Positions 54,501-63,835 of a stretch of 64,000 bases of DNA are shown here, in pieces. The stretch spans positions 620,001-684,000 of the forward strand of contig NZ_JNLE01000005.1 of the NCBI RefSeq assembly GCF_000702945.1, given 5' to 3'. The position numbers and the translations under genes were made by a program. The notes beneath the pieces are model-generated. The model had not been told where the DNA came from. It searched no databases and saw only the letters and a list, made by a program, of their open reading frames with translations. The DNA is from Clostridium sp. KNHs205 (GTDB lineage: Bacteria > Bacillota > Clostridia > Lachnospirales > Lachnospiraceae). Position 1 is the stretch's first letter, and each line of letters starts with the position of its first letter.

Positions 54501-57500
54501 CAGATTAGCCGGCTGGTTATAGCCAACATTCTGCCAGGCGATACCCATACGGTAAGCATCATTTTCCATAAGGCAGGGAATAACATAATCCGTATAGATG
54601 GTTGAAGTATATATCCTGATCTTACTGTTATCCGCAGAGGCTCTTGCTATGATTTCTTCTCTCCAGTCACCCAGAATATCTGCTACCAGCCCCAGATTAC
54701 CTTTCGTACCGTTGCTGGTATAAACCTCCGTACTTTCAAAGAGTTTTTCCGATATGCTGTCTGTATAATTCCATTTAGTAATGTTGGTACTGATGGGTAC
54801 ATAAGCACTGTTGTTAAAGCTATGGTTCTGTAATTCGCTTAACAAATCTCCATCCCAGAAAAGTGAAAAGTTCACATCCGGTGTTCCATTGGATATCTTA
54901 ATAAAATTCTCCAGGGTTGACAGGGAAGAATAAAGTCCTCCGTCCGTACCGTCCCAGGCAGGATTTGCCCACATTTCCGCCCCTTCATAGCGGGGATCCA
55001 CATCTGCTGCTACACCACGTCCGGTATCTACACCGGTAAAATACCCCCATAACACTTCGCCGGTTTCCGCATCATGTATCTCTACCTGGTATTTGGCATT
55101 GGAATGCTCATGTACAGAGAAGATTTCAAGTCCAGGATTGGAAGGAATCCAGTCGGATACATGCATGGCATCTCCATGTCCTAAACCGGTGGCATATTTT
55201 AAGCTTCCGTTATGGTCTACGATCAGGGCACCATATATAATCTCATCTTTCCCGTCATGATCCAGGTCATTTATGGAAAGTCCATGATTACCCTGGGCTT
55301 CTGTTTCACCATATATACTTGCCGGATAATCATTGGTATCAAATTTCCATCGCAGCTGAAGCTTATCGCCGATTCCGTCGTTATTGGTATCCACAAAATC
55401 AAAAGCAGTCAGGCAGGATCTGGTATAGTATCCACGGCAGAACACAGCACTGGGCTTCTCACCATCCAGATAAGCAACTGCTGATAAGAATCGGTCTACA
55501 CGATTGCCATAAGCATCTCCCCAGTAGGAAACATCCCCTCTTACAGGTATATATTCCGTGGTATCAATAATCCTTCCGGTTTCACCGTCAAAGATTGTCA
55601 GATATTCCGGTCCGTTTAAGATATAACCGGAGGTATTCCTATAATCATTGGAACTGCTGACAGAAGAGGTAGGTAATGCTGAAGCATTTACAACTCCTAC
55701 ATATCCGGTTTCAGTAAGGACATCGTTCACATTCTGGTAAGAGGTGCTGCCGTCGGCAGTTTTACAAATCAGCTCTGCACTGCCGTCACCGTCAAAATCC
55801 CATACCTGATACTGGGTATAATGGGCACCGGAACGAATATTAACTCCCAGGTCAATTCTCCACATTAGAAGGGCTTCTCCTGTAGCAGGATTGATATCGT
55901 AAGCATCCAGTATGGTAGTACCGGTATAACCGGCTCCGGAGTTATCCCTGGCATTGGAAGGATACCATTTGACTATAAGTTCATAAGCACCGTCTTTATC
56001 CAAATCTCCTACGGACATATCATTGGCTGTGTAGGTACAGCTTGTTCCGTCGGGCATTATCTGGTCTTCTGGTTTATCTAGCTGCATTTCTATGAAATAA
56101 TTGTCCCAGACAGCCGTTGCTATCGCTTCTATGCCTGATGATGTACCATCGGAACTTCCTGTTACTTTATATACATCACCGGAAGTACCTGACGCATCCA
56201 CACAATTTGTTACAGAAAGACCGGAGATTAATATCTCATTATTTTTATAGACTGTAAAGGTAGTATTCTCTGTATCACTCTCTAAAAGTCTCCAGCTTAA
56301 ATATACCCCTGAGGTCAGTTCATTCCCTTCTGTATCCTTTGTGGTTACATTGATTTCACCACCCTTATCTCCTGACAGATCTACTGCTACCAGACCTCTG
56401 TCAGAGAGCACCTCTGCTTTCTGTCTGATAAGGGAATCTGTTATGGGAGTCTGCAAGGCATCGGATTTCTCCCCTACACCGCCTTTTCCTACCGCTTCCA
56501 CTTTGTAGTAATAGTGAATATTGGTATCCAGGTCACTGTCAGTATCTGTATAAGAAGGTGCCGCTGCTTCTCCTACTTTCTGAAAGCCGGTAAAACCTTT
56601 GGCTCCTTCAGCTTTGTCAGAGCGGTAGATGTTATAGGAAATTGCACCATTTACTGCCTCCCAGGAAATTACGATATTCCCTTCTGCTGCTGAAACACAG
56701 GTCAGATTAACCGGTTTAGCCGGAGGTGGTGAATTAGAGTCTGTCATTTCGATGGTTAAGACAGAGCTGGCTGCCGATTCTGTACCATCAGCTGTTACAG
56801 CCGTTACATAATACTGTCTGGTCTCACCGATGTTGGCCACCATTGCCCTTGCGTCCAGAGATTCCCTGTCGGCTGCCGTAATGGACTTAACAACAGTAAA
56901 GTTTAAGTCAGTGGAAGCTTTCTGATATACCTTATAGGAAACAGCTTCGCTTACTTCACCAAAGCTTATGAGGAAGGTAGCATTCCGCTCGGTAAATTCA
57001 AGTTCTGAATAGGATACATTGGCCGGTGCCAGTAATAAAGGTGTAATTTCCATACCATTTATATAAGCATTGGTACCTCCTACTCCTAAATTCAACATCC
57101 CATCCGTAACCCTGACCACAGCACTCAAGGTACCGATTGACTGCCTTGCAGAAATTGTTCCAATAGCTGCTCCTTCTGATGTGTAGGAAGCTTTAATGGT
57201 ACTGGCGGTAGACAGCAGATCACCTGCATATATTTTCAGTTCATAATCACCATTCGGTAATTTTACCGTAAATTCACCTGCTCCCAGACAGAAATCATCC
57301 GTCATGGCATTGGAATCGGCATTGCCGTTATTTCCGCGGTACCGGCCTCCATTGGGCGCGGTAATCCAGCCGTATCCCAGTGTCTCAGAATAGAGCTGGG
57401 TGCTGGTTACCTGATTCCAGCCCGCGAGTACCGGGTCAGAGGCCACATTGTCAAAGTCGTATCTATACTGTGCAGATTTGGTGGTTACGGCGAATTTCTC

Positions 57501-59258
57501 TGAGAACTCACCTAATCCGAACTCATTAAAAGCTCTGACAGCGTACACATAGGTTCTTCCGCCCACGCAGTTTTTATCTGTATATTTAACCGTAGAACTT
57601 ACAGAATACTTTTGTGCCGTTGAAAAGTCCACATTGTCTATGGTCTCACCCTCCGTAAGTTCCTTTCGGTAGATATAGTACAGCTCCGCACCTTCCGCAC
57701 TGTTCCAGTTAAAGCTTACACTGGTTGCTCCTACCGTAGTAACCGTCGTTCCGGTAACTGCTGCCGGAAGGGTGGTGGGAGCATTAAGCTCTACCGCTCC
57801 CTTCAATGCATCAAGCTGTGCATCGGTACTGTAGCTTCCAATCAGCTTTGCCACACATTGGGCAAACTTATATGCGCCATAATACTGGAGATGGGTAGAA
57901 TCTGAAACACCACCGGCATAAGCGCCCTCATAATCGCCGGCTGCCAGATGCAGGAATAAAGACTTGCTGCCCTCCACACCAATACTTTCACACAAGGCCA
58001 GGGAAGCACCCGTTAAGTCCAGTACCGGAACTCCCTGGGCTGCGCCTAAGGTTAACATAGCCTGCCTGTAACTTTCAAAGTCACTGTTAAAGGTTCCGTC
58101 GGCCTTCGGGCTGTACCTGGCTACCGGGGTTACAAGGACAGGGGTAGCTCCTCTCTGTCTGGTCCCGTCTATGTAATACTGTAAAGCCTCCGGGAACTCT
58201 GCCGGTGACACATAACGATTTGGCCTGGAGGTTGTGGCATCATTATGTCCCCATTGCACCAGTACGTAATCACCGGGATTTACGTCCTCCAGGAGGTCAT
58301 CCAGTTTCCCTTCGTCTATAAAGGACTTGGAGCTCCTGCCGCCGATTGCCCTGTTTTCAATTACAACGTTTTCGGTTTCATAGGTCTGGGCCTGGCTGTA
58401 GTTACAGTCAGCTGTTTCATATTCGCCTACAAAGCTGCCAAAGAATTTGTGCATTACCTGACCCCAGCCGGTCTGAGGATAATAATATGCATCATAGGTC
58501 TGCACTGTTGAATCGGAGGCAATAAATATTGTCGGTTTCGCTACTGTTCCATTGGTTGCCTGCCTGATTACGGATACCTTACTTACATATACCTTACCAG
58601 GAACTGCTGAAGCTTCCTGGGTGGCACTGCTGGCTGCCAGGAATTTCAGATTCAGCTGTCCGTCCACCAGTACCGCAGTTATGGTTGATGTTACCGAACC
58701 TCCCGGAACTACCGTAATACCGGAGGCTTTTGTTATATCCTCTGCCTCCAGATATGCAGTATAGGCTGTATCTGTTGGATTTACCAGAGTGATGCCTATA
58801 TTGTAATCAGCATTCTCAAGATCCATACTGAATTCCGAAGTATTTTCATAGGTGTATACACCATAACCGCTGCTTTCTGTTTCTGTCCACACCTTCCCCG
58901 ATATTTCCAGTACGTCTGCACTGATTGCTCCTCCTGACACAGTATTTACATATCCGGCAGCTTCAGTATATACCGGAACTCTTGGGTTATATACCCCGCT
59001 AACCCAGCCCGCTGCTTCATTTGGATATGCCACATCCTGAAAACCAACTCCTGTATCGGGTGTATAAACACTATCCTTTGTTATATCTGTGCCAAAGTTG
59101 TATTCGGCAATTAATTGTTCCTCTGCATAATGCGCATAGCCTGACGTGTTCCCACCGATTTCCTGTGCAGCTACCGGCAAACCGGTACCGGCTGCATTTC
59201 CTGCAGTCATGGTTACAGCCAATAGTATGGCAAGCACTCTGCGTTTTCGCTTTTTCAT
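51504..59258 (-). CDS. Giant secreted rhamnogalacturonan acetylesterase / PL11 lyase, 2,584 aa
   Basis: Multi-domain pectinase. Order by approximate residue: signal peptide (1-32); beta-sandwich module (40-240); CE12 SGNH esterase with FIASDSTVQ (~248), AIGGRSS, WGHND (~340) and DSTHLQ (~453), which deacetylates rhamnogalacturonan; Fn3 (~505-595); carbohydrate-binding-like module (~605-750); two Fn3 (~755-935); PL11 rhamnogalacturonan lyase (~943-1590; DMSVGDLDKDGAYELIVKW, VWDFDGDGSAELICK, GLVADILGDWREEIIARAS); Fn3; three Big_4-like Ig repeats (~1690-1945); a second copy of the ~605-750 module (~1950-2110); Pro-Thr linker (~2115-2225); unknown domain (~2230-2400); two Big_2-like Ig domains to the end. 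No LPxTG; the C-terminal Ig domains may hold it to the wall. ATG 59258 follows GGAGG. Confidence 0.9.
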   Translation of the reverse strand: MKKRKRRVLAILLAVTMTAGNAAGTGLPVAAQEIGGNTSGYAHYAEEQLIAEYNFGTDITKDSVYTPDTGVGFQDVAYPNEAAGWVSGVYNPRVPVYTEAAGYVNTVSGGAISADVLEISGKVWTETESSGYGVYTYENTSEFSMDLENADYNIGITLVNPTDTAYTAYLEAEDITKASGITVVPGGSVTSTITAVLVDGQLNLKFLAASSATQEASAVPGKVYVSKVSVIRQATNGTVAKPTIFIASDSTVQTYDAYYYPQTGWGQVMHKFFGSFVGEYETADCNYSQAQTYETENVVIENRAIGGRSSKSFIDEGKLDDLLEDVNPGDYVLVQWGHNDATTSRPNRYVSPAEFPEALQYYIDGTRQRGATPVLVTPVARYSPKADGTFNSDFESYRQAMLTLGAAQGVPVLDLTGASLALCESIGVEGSKSLFLHLAAGDYEGAYAGGVSDSTHLQYYGAYKFAQCVAKLIGSYSTDAQLDALKGAVELNAPTTLPAAVTGTTVTTVGATSVSFNWNSAEGAELYYIYRKELTEGETIDNVDFSTAQKYSVSSTVKYTDKNCVGGRTYVYAVRAFNEFGLGEFSEKFAVTTKSAQYRYDFDNVASDPVLAGWNQVTSTQLYSETLGYGWITAPNGGRYRGNNGNADSNAMTDDFCLGAGEFTVKLPNGDYELKIYAGDLLSTASTIKASYTSEGAAIGTISARQSIGTLSAVVRVTDGMLNLGVGGTNAYINGMEITPLLLAPANVSYSELEFTERNATFLISFGEVSEAVSYKVYQKASTDLNFTVVKSITAADRESLDARAMVANIGETRQYYVTAVTADGTESAASSVLTIEMTDSNSPPPAKPVNLTCVSAAEGNIVISWEAVNGAISYNIYRSDKAEGAKGFTGFQKVGEAAAPSYTDTDSDLDTNIHYYYKVEAVGKGGVGEKSDALQTPITDSLIRQKAEVLSDRGLVAVDLSGDKGGEINVTTKDTEGNELTSGVYLSWRLLESDTENTTFTVYKNNEILISGLSVTNCVDASGTSGDVYKVTGSSDGTSSGIEAIATAVWDNYFIEMQLDKPEDQIMPDGTSCTYTANDMSVGDLDKDGAYELIVKWYPSNARDNSGAGYTGTTILDAYDINPATGEALLMWRIDLGVNIRSGAHYTQYQVWDFDGDGSAELICKTADGSTSYQNVNDVLTETGYVGVVNASALPTSSVSSSNDYRNTSGYILNGPEYLTIFDGETGRIIDTTEYIPVRGDVSYWGDAYGNRVDRFLSAVAYLDGEKPSAVFCRGYYTRSCLTAFDFVDTNNDGIGDKLQLRWKFDTNDYPASIYGETEAQGNHGLSINDLDHDGKDEIIYGALIVDHNGSLKYATGLGHGDAMHVSDWIPSNPGLEIFSVHEHSNAKYQVEIHDAETGEVLWGYFTGVDTGRGVAADVDPRYEGAEMWANPAWDGTDGGLYSSLSTLENFIKISNGTPDVNFSLFWDGDLLSELQNHSFNNSAYVPISTNITKWNYTDSISEKLFESTEVYTSNGTKGNLGLVADILGDWREEIIARASADNSKIRIYTSTIYTDYVIPCLMENDAYRMGIAWQNVGYNQPANLDYLLTEGVQTAKLSLKEAGIHSVEFNFTPASDSIYGYETEGYQILRRTGQQGAFELLDTVDKDTLTYKDLTAASDTAYQYCVAAVIKGKSSYLSLPLEVKTAVDLTSIVDFELEDLVEDTPVPAGGVAALLPAAIKVIDSNDKETEAGVTWDVTELNLKEPGTYQVIATINGYTLKITKTVTVIPNIITGYEFAGYTKTSETEPYYTHYLVKNETSIVLPAKVTFHFLNGTAEEAAVTWDTTGVDKSRTGIYEAKGTTAELKTSDGKFGTRTVKMKVEVKEDYIVSLDEIQSVEAALNSTEAELKALLPTAVNANFKSGDKLSVPVIWNIEAAAESLKTVGNITVTGTIADYSGTAAITVYVDYKALWRFDFGISTGNVEIGWTGVTVNAKGAKKTAEQLGIEYSAAKGYGFSNSAAIIEGRTEVFTQKGILPAKVYTDFVLPDGQTFLVDLPNGTYKIDFSSGSANKSSVKVTVDNAASVFTVSNAANTYNIGSVSNVIVTDGQLSMYFATGNTSRLNAIIIRQVSEAGTTPTATATPTATATPTATATPTATVTPTATATPTATPTTTAEPTPTSTPTVAPTIAPTVTVTPTATVSPTVTPVITGTPTPTVTPGITATPSAEPTPTVTVIPTETPGPATEPGIQGADNIKGWEDIAKYLRQAAEEGQKENIVIQPGSDSVLPKEALSAIKGKDISVELKYDGYSWIINGKDITGKNLAAVNLKILLNKAAIPGTLIQETAGEKPYVPLQLAHSGEFGFQAALKIQLKESNAGKFASLYYYDPLTKTLKLQSINKVDAKGNTSFQFVHASDYVIVLEDKLSLESELEELKAAVPSSTLYFGGNTGNTTTVKLEIPEAVKAAIANGAVTESISYKSSNIKAVTVDSKGKITAKGIGAATITVTAAIGGITKTFTKKVTVKQAYIEVVLKTNSMKKGEIFTFAVKGYGYTANSITYSTAKKSIVDINKTTGRAKAVSKGTDYVVITYGKHTQKIKVTVK
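52795..52910 (-). repeat. 18-bp in-frame repeats coding the Pro-Thr linker
   Basis: Near-identical 18-bp units (GCTGTCGGTGTTGCTGTT on the plus strand) encode TATATP repeats of the Thr/Pro linker. They are prone to copy-number change. They give long open frames on the opposite strand (52447-53031), which I treat as shadows. Confidence 0.85.
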
Positions 59259-59846
59259 CCCTTTACCTCCAATCATAATTCTTACCTACAGGCAGCAGCT
59301 TAAAGCTTTGCTGCCCTCCGTAAACAAACCCCAAAAAGTTCCTTTCTAAAATTTACAAATCCTATATTAAATCGGATATGTAATATTTTCCATTCAATTT
59401 TTATAAAATACTGTTCACTTTCAACTTTGAATAGTGCATATTTTTATAATTCTAAACTTATATCAATTTTTAGCTTGTTTGTTTTTGTTATTTTTTTGAC
59501 ACTTAAATAAAGTAATTATACAATTTCGCTTAAAATACCATTCAAAAAACCAAAAATCCATTTTAAGTTGAAAAATGGATGAAATATACTTCACGGAATA
59601 CTATTTACAAATCTCATTTATGATTTTTACTTGTAATTTTTGAATAAGATAACTATAATTAATTGAGCTATGGATACTTATACAAGAACTACACGAACTT
59701 CATCCCATGATTTTGATCTTGAAGAAATATATGAATCTTTGCTTACAGTTATCTTTTGAGTTTCCAGACTTATCAGGCTCTATAGCCGGGCATGTCCAGA
59801 TTAACCGATTATAACGAATGACAGAAATGAAAATGGAGGCTTACAA
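59259..59846. other. Divergent AT-rich spacer, no gene seen
   Basis: 588 bases between the giant enzyme and the chemoreceptor. Near 59300-59325 (minus strand) a small CAGC...GCTG hairpin lies in the enzyme's leader. I looked for cyclic-di-GMP riboswitch blocks in front of the chemoreceptor and found none. Otherwise nothing recognised. Confidence 0.4.
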
Positions 59847-61586
59847 ATGAAAAAGACAGACACCAAAGACTTGTTGTTAAAGGACAAGCTGCTTAAGGGA
59901 GTTAAGAATATTTTAATTGTAACAGTTGTTGCATTATTCGTAACAGCCGGAATTGCATTACAGATATCCTACGACACAGCCATAAAGGAGAAGGAACAGG
60001 GCTTCGATGTGGAAATCAAAACCGCCGTTGATAATCTTATCAGCACCCTTTCAGTTAACTATGCACGTTATGAGAACGGTGAGATAACGGAGGCAGAAGC
60101 TTTGGCAACAGCCGAACAGTTAGTCAGGGACAGTCGTTATAATAATGGCAATGGATACTTTTGGGCTGATATGGCTGACGGCTTGTGCGTTGTTCATATG
60201 AATCCTGAATACGAAGGTACCATGAGGTTTGAAGCGGAAGACAAAAAAGGTACTTATTACATACAAAATCTTATTAAAGCAGGGGACAACGGGACCTCTT
60301 ATACAGAATTTTATTTCACCAAACCGGAAAAAGACGGCATCTTTAAGAAAAGAGCTTACACCGAAAAGTTTGAACCATACGGCTGGTATATCAGCACCGG
60401 GAATTATTACGATGATATTAACCGTGAAGTATTTAAGCTCCGAGGCCAGCAGGCTGTTTCCAGTGCTTTGCTGATCCTTATAAGTATTGCCTGTGTTTTT
60501 GTCGGTACAAGAAAGACCAGCAAAGTTATAACTGGTATCATACAGCCTCTGACACTGGTGACCAGACGACTTCATCAATTGTCTGAAGGTGATGTCCATT
60601 CCGCCGGAACGGAAAATATTACAACGAAAGATGAGACCGGGATTCTGGCAGCTGCCGAAAACAGCCTGATCACACAAATGTACTCTATTGTGGAAGACAT
60701 CACCAGGAATCTCTCAAAAATTTCTTCCGGTGATTTAAGAATTCAGACCGCAGGAAATTATCAGGGCGATTTTATACCTATAAAGAACTCTATCAATGAC
60801 ATTACTTCCTTCCTAAACGAAGCACTGCTCTCCATCAATCAGGCCTCCAGCCAGGTAAAGAGCGGTTCCGTACAGGTTTCCGATATGTCAAAGACACTGG
60901 CGGAGGGAGCTAGTGACCAGGCCGGAGTTATTGAGGAGCTGTCCGCTTCCCTGGATGAAATCTCTGCTCATGTAGAGAAAAATACTAAAAGTGTGGACAG
61001 AGCTGCGGAATACATAGAAAAGATTATAGATAAAGCGGAAGAAGGTAATGGCCGCATGCAGAACTTACGGACTGCCATGGATAATATCGAACTTGCTTCT
61101 GGAAAAATCAGCTCCATTAACAAAGCAGTAGGTGCAATCGCTGCCAGAACCAATCTCCTGGCACTGAATGCTTCCATTGAATCAGCCCGTTTAGGTGCAG
61201 AGGGTAAAGGGTTCGCTGTTGTAGCCGAAGAAATGCGCCTGTTAGCAATGCAGTCGGCAGATGCTGTAAACGAAACAGAAAAACTTATCAATACCTCCAT
61301 TGCAGCAGTTGAAGAAGGTTCAAAAACTACACTTGAAACCGCTTCCTCCTTAAATGATATCAACACCATGATCGACCGTTTTAGAGATATAATGAAAGAA
61401 ATAGATGGTCAGAGCAGGAAACAAAACAACGAGATTATGCAAATAACCCAAGGCATCAACCAGATATCTGCTATCGTTCAAAATAATGTTGCCGCAGCGG
61501 AAGAATGCTCTGCCTTCAGCGAAGATCTAAATACACAGGCAGCTTTATTATTTGAAAATGTAGATAAATTTATTGTGGTAACCTAA
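59847..61586 (+). CDS. Methyl-accepting chemotaxis protein with sCache sensor, 579 aa
   Basis: Transmembrane chemoreceptor. TM1 at about 20-40 ([20 protein letters not shown]), extracellular single Cache domain (about 45-205; [40 protein letters not shown]), TM2 (about 208-226), HAMP region, then the cytoplasmic coiled coil with the hairpin tip [35 protein letters not shown] (about 430-465) that binds CheA/CheW. sCache domains bind small organic acids or other metabolites. GGAGG precedes the ATG. Placed next to the pectinase gene, it may steer cells to pectic breakdown products; inference only. Confidence 0.93.
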   Translation: MKKTDTKDLLLKDKLLKGVKNILIVTVVALFVTAGIALQISYDTAIKEKEQGFDVEIKTAVDNLISTLSVNYARYENGEITEAEALATAEQLVRDSRYNNGNGYFWADMADGLCVVHMNPEYEGTMRFEAEDKKGTYYIQNLIKAGDNGTSYTEFYFTKPEKDGIFKKRAYTEKFEPYGWYISTGNYYDDINREVFKLRGQQAVSSALLILISIACVFVGTRKTSKVITGIIQPLTLVTRRLHQLSEGDVHSAGTENITTKDETGILAAAENSLITQMYSIVEDITRNLSKISSGDLRIQTAGNYQGDFIPIKNSINDITSFLNEALLSINQASSQVKSGSVQVSDMSKTLAEGASDQAGVIEELSASLDEISAHVEKNTKSVDRAAEYIEKIIDKAEEGNGRMQNLRTAMDNIELASGKISSINKAVGAIAARTNLLALNASIESARLGAEGKGFAVVAEEMRLLAMQSADAVNETEKLINTSIAAVEEGSKTTLETASSLNDINTMIDRFRDIMKEIDGQSRKQNNEIMQITQGINQISAIVQNNVAAAEECSAFSEDLNTQAALLFENVDKFIVVT

Positions 61587-61749
61587 GCCATGTCTGAACA
61601 ATCGTTACTCGTTCCAAATGCAGTGTTTAACCACCCATAAAGTGTGATCCGGTCCGGCACAAAAAAGCTACAGGCACACCCTACAGTTATTCAGCAGTAT
61701 CCGTATAAAAGGAATCATTACAAATTGGATAATCCGGAAAGAGGTAATT

Positions 61750-62523
61750 ATGAAAACCTATGAAGCAATTGATGTAATCAGTAAAGCTATGATAGCAGAT
61801 GGACTATGTGAAGCAATTCTTGTTAAAGGCTCCATTGGACGGGGAGATGATGATGAGTTCTCTGACGTAGATATGTATGCGGTTGTTAAAGAGGAACACC
61901 TGCAGACCTTTCTGGCAAATAGAATGGAATATCTGGAGAGCTATCTGCCGGTTTTATATGCCAGCCATGTGAATTTTGTTGCAGAACAGATTGTTGCAAT
62001 CTTTAACAACGGTCTCCATTTCGATTTATATACCGTTACAGCAAACACTCTTCCTCATAGTGACAAAGCCAGGATCATTTACGATCCAGCGGATAAATTC
62101 AGTTCCTATGAACCTGAATTTCGTATTATCTCTGTGGAAGAGCTGGTTGAATACTTTAACGAGGCCATGTATTACTTTATAGAGGGCGATGCAGCCTTCA
62201 GGCGCGGAAATTATCCCTGGGCACAGCATATTATGTCCAGTACCATCAGCTATAGTGCTATTTTACTCCGCTATCTTTATGACAAGGATTATGCTTATTT
62301 AGGGCTTAAGAAAATAAATGAAATCATTCCTGCCGAACAATTTGAGTGGCTTTGTGGCGCAGCTTCGGGAATGAATAAAGAAAGCGCTAACAAAATCATG
62401 GATTGTCTCATCAAGATACTGGATTATATCATTGATAACTATCCTACAGAAATATCAGAGAAGTTTAATCTTAAATTTTATTACTGGATAAAAGAAAATA
62501 CCGGAATATCACTATTCCGGTAA
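61750..62523 (+). CDS. Nucleotidyltransferase-domain protein, 257 aa
   Basis: N-terminal minimal nucleotidyltransferase fold: GSIGRGDDDEFSDVDMYAVV supplies the GS and DxD metal ligands (about residues 27-46) and FDLYTV the third carboxylate. A helical C-terminal half follows, as in aminoglycoside adenylyltransferases and related antibiotic-resistance enzymes, but a specific substrate cannot be assigned. AAAGAGG site 4-5 bases before the ATG. Confidence 0.82.
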   Translation: MKTYEAIDVISKAMIADGLCEAILVKGSIGRGDDDEFSDVDMYAVVKEEHLQTFLANRMEYLESYLPVLYASHVNFVAEQIVAIFNNGLHFDLYTVTANTLPHSDKARIIYDPADKFSSYEPEFRIISVEELVEYFNEAMYYFIEGDAAFRRGNYPWAQHIMSSTISYSAILLRYLYDKDYAYLGLKKINEIIPAEQFEWLCGAASGMNKESANKIMDCLIKILDYIIDNYPTEISEKFNLKFYYWIKENTGISLFR

Positions 62524-62630
62524 GATTTGAGAATTTTTATTACTTTTATTACTATCTAGCTAACATTTAAAATAAAGTCGCATAATATTAAAATTTTGTT
62601 AATCTCCAAATTATGTAATATAGAAATCGT

Positions 62631-62790
62631 ATCGACATCAAAATTATAAATATCGATTATATTAACATCAAAATTATGAATATTTAACTCATATTAGCAT
62701 AAAAATTATGAATATCGTAATCTTATTAACATCATAATTATGAATATCGTAACCATATTAACCATCATAATTATATTAACATATAACTAT
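62631..62790. repeat. 32-bp tandem array
   Basis: Units ATTAACATCAAAATTATGAA + TATCGTAAYCAT at 62631-62660 (30 bp), 62661-62692, 62693-62724 and 62725-62756 (32 bp each), then two shortened units to about 62790. Very AT-rich. No unique spacers. It lies after the nucleotidyltransferase gene in the 62524-62885 spacer. Confidence 0.85.
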
Positions 62791-62810
62791 ATCAATATCT
62801 TAACTATATC

Positions 62811-62880
62811 AAAAGCTGCTATTTTAAAGCTTCGCTTCACATTAAATTTGTTGAAGTGATACTTTGAAATAGCAGCTTTT
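62811..62880. terminator. Bidirectional terminator
   Basis: AAAAGCTGCTATTT (62811-62824) and AAATAGCAGCTTTT (62867-62880) form a 14-bp perfect stem, with a CTTCAC/GTGAAG-like inner pairing. It separates the nucleotidyltransferase gene from the convergent ferredoxin gene, and both sides have T tracts. Confidence 0.8.
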
Positions 62881-62885
62881 ATTCT

Positions 62886-63065
62886 CTATTCTTGTTCCAG
62901 GATACATTTCTTAGGACAGGCAAACTGACAGGCTCCGCAATCTACACAGGCAGTAATATCAACCCTCCGCTTTCTATTCTCCCCCTCTTTGATACATCCT
63001 ACCAGGCATACTCTCTGGCAGGTGCCGCATCCAATACATTCATTCTTATAAATAATTCTGGGCAT
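62886..63065 (-). CDS. Ferredoxin, two 4Fe-4S clusters, 59 aa
   Basis: Small electron carrier that is easy to miss. Cysteine pattern C10-x2-C13-x2-C16-x3-C20 and C40-x2-C43-x2-C46-x3-C50-P, i.e. two 4Fe-4S motifs, plus extra Cys at 24 and 54. The first motif lacks the usual Pro after its last Cys. ATG 63065 follows AAGGAGGG. It starts 23 bp after the PNPOx-like gene in the same direction, so the ferredoxin may pass electrons to or from that flavoprotein. Confidence 0.9.
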   Translation of the reverse strand: MPRIIYKNECIGCGTCQRVCLVGCIKEGENRKRRVDITACVDCGACQFACPKKCILEQE

Positions 63066-63088
63066 ACTGCCCTCCTTAAAACGATTCT

Positions 63089-63460
63089 TTACAGTGTCTG
63101 TTTGCAGGCTTCTACTGTAATTTCCAATACTCTGGTAAGGAAAGGATATTTCTCCTTCATTCTGCCAAAGTCCTCTCCTTCTTTCAGAAATTTAGCTGTT
63201 CCTTCCAGTAAGAAGCCTGTCCCCATATACTGATATCCCATTACTTCCTTGCTGCCCAGTGCGAGCTTAACCCTGGGATTACTCTTTATATTATTCTCTG
63301 TATGAAGCATAGCAGCTGCAGGAATAAGAATTCTATTATCTTCTGTTATGACCAAATAACTGTTCCAGGTATTTACTACATGTGCTTCATTATCTGCACA
63401 GGTTACTATGGATACCACTCCTTCATGATTTAATACTTCTAAAAATTTTTCTGAAAACAT
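63089..63460 (-). CDS. PNPOx-like flavin-binding protein, 123 aa
   Basis: Split-barrel protein of the pyridoxamine-phosphate-oxidase/FMN-binding superfamily (GVVSIVTCADNEAHVVNTWNSY, IPAAAMLHTENNIKSNPRVKLALGSKE, GTGFLLEGTAKFLKEG). Likely binds FMN; substrate unknown. ATG 63460 has GGAGG at 8 bases; the ATG at 63475 overlaps that site, so the shorter start is used. Paired with a ferredoxin gene and divergent from an Rrf2 regulator. Confidence 0.85.
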   Translation of the reverse strand: MFSEKFLEVLNHEGVVSIVTCADNEAHVVNTWNSYLVITEDNRILIPAAAMLHTENNIKSNPRVKLALGSKEVMGYQYMGTGFLLEGTAKFLKEGEDFGRMKEKYPFLTRVLEITVEACKQTL

Positions 63461-63835
63461 TTGATTATCCTCCATTCGATTTCTTGAATTGATGTTAAAA
63501 TAAATTTAGATTGGTTATTTATGTAATTCCTGGTGGTATGCTATTACCGACAACTGCTGAAAGATATATTGAATCAAATCGCAGATACACATAATCGTCG
63601 ATAACTATTATCTTTAATTATATTATAATGTTTCTGCTCATTTGTCAATCTATTATTTTTAGTTTTATTTTTATTTGCTGACAACTTGAGATGTTGAGAT
63701 GTTTTTAACAGCTTCAAATATGAAATCAAATTTATATACTATCCATTTTATTTATAAGTGTCTCTTGAAGGAATGTTCTGATTAGGCTATTATTATATGG
63801 TATAAAGTGCGCGGGACGCACGGATTGGAGATAAT
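63461..63835. promoter_or_regulatory. Divergent promoter region of PNPOx and Rrf2 genes
   Basis: 375 AT-rich bases. Before the Rrf2 gene, an extended -10 (TGGTATAAA, 63798-63806) is followed by the hairpin/dyad GTGCG-CGGGA-CGCAC (63807-63821), a candidate operator close to the transcription start. Nothing else recognised. Confidence 0.5.
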
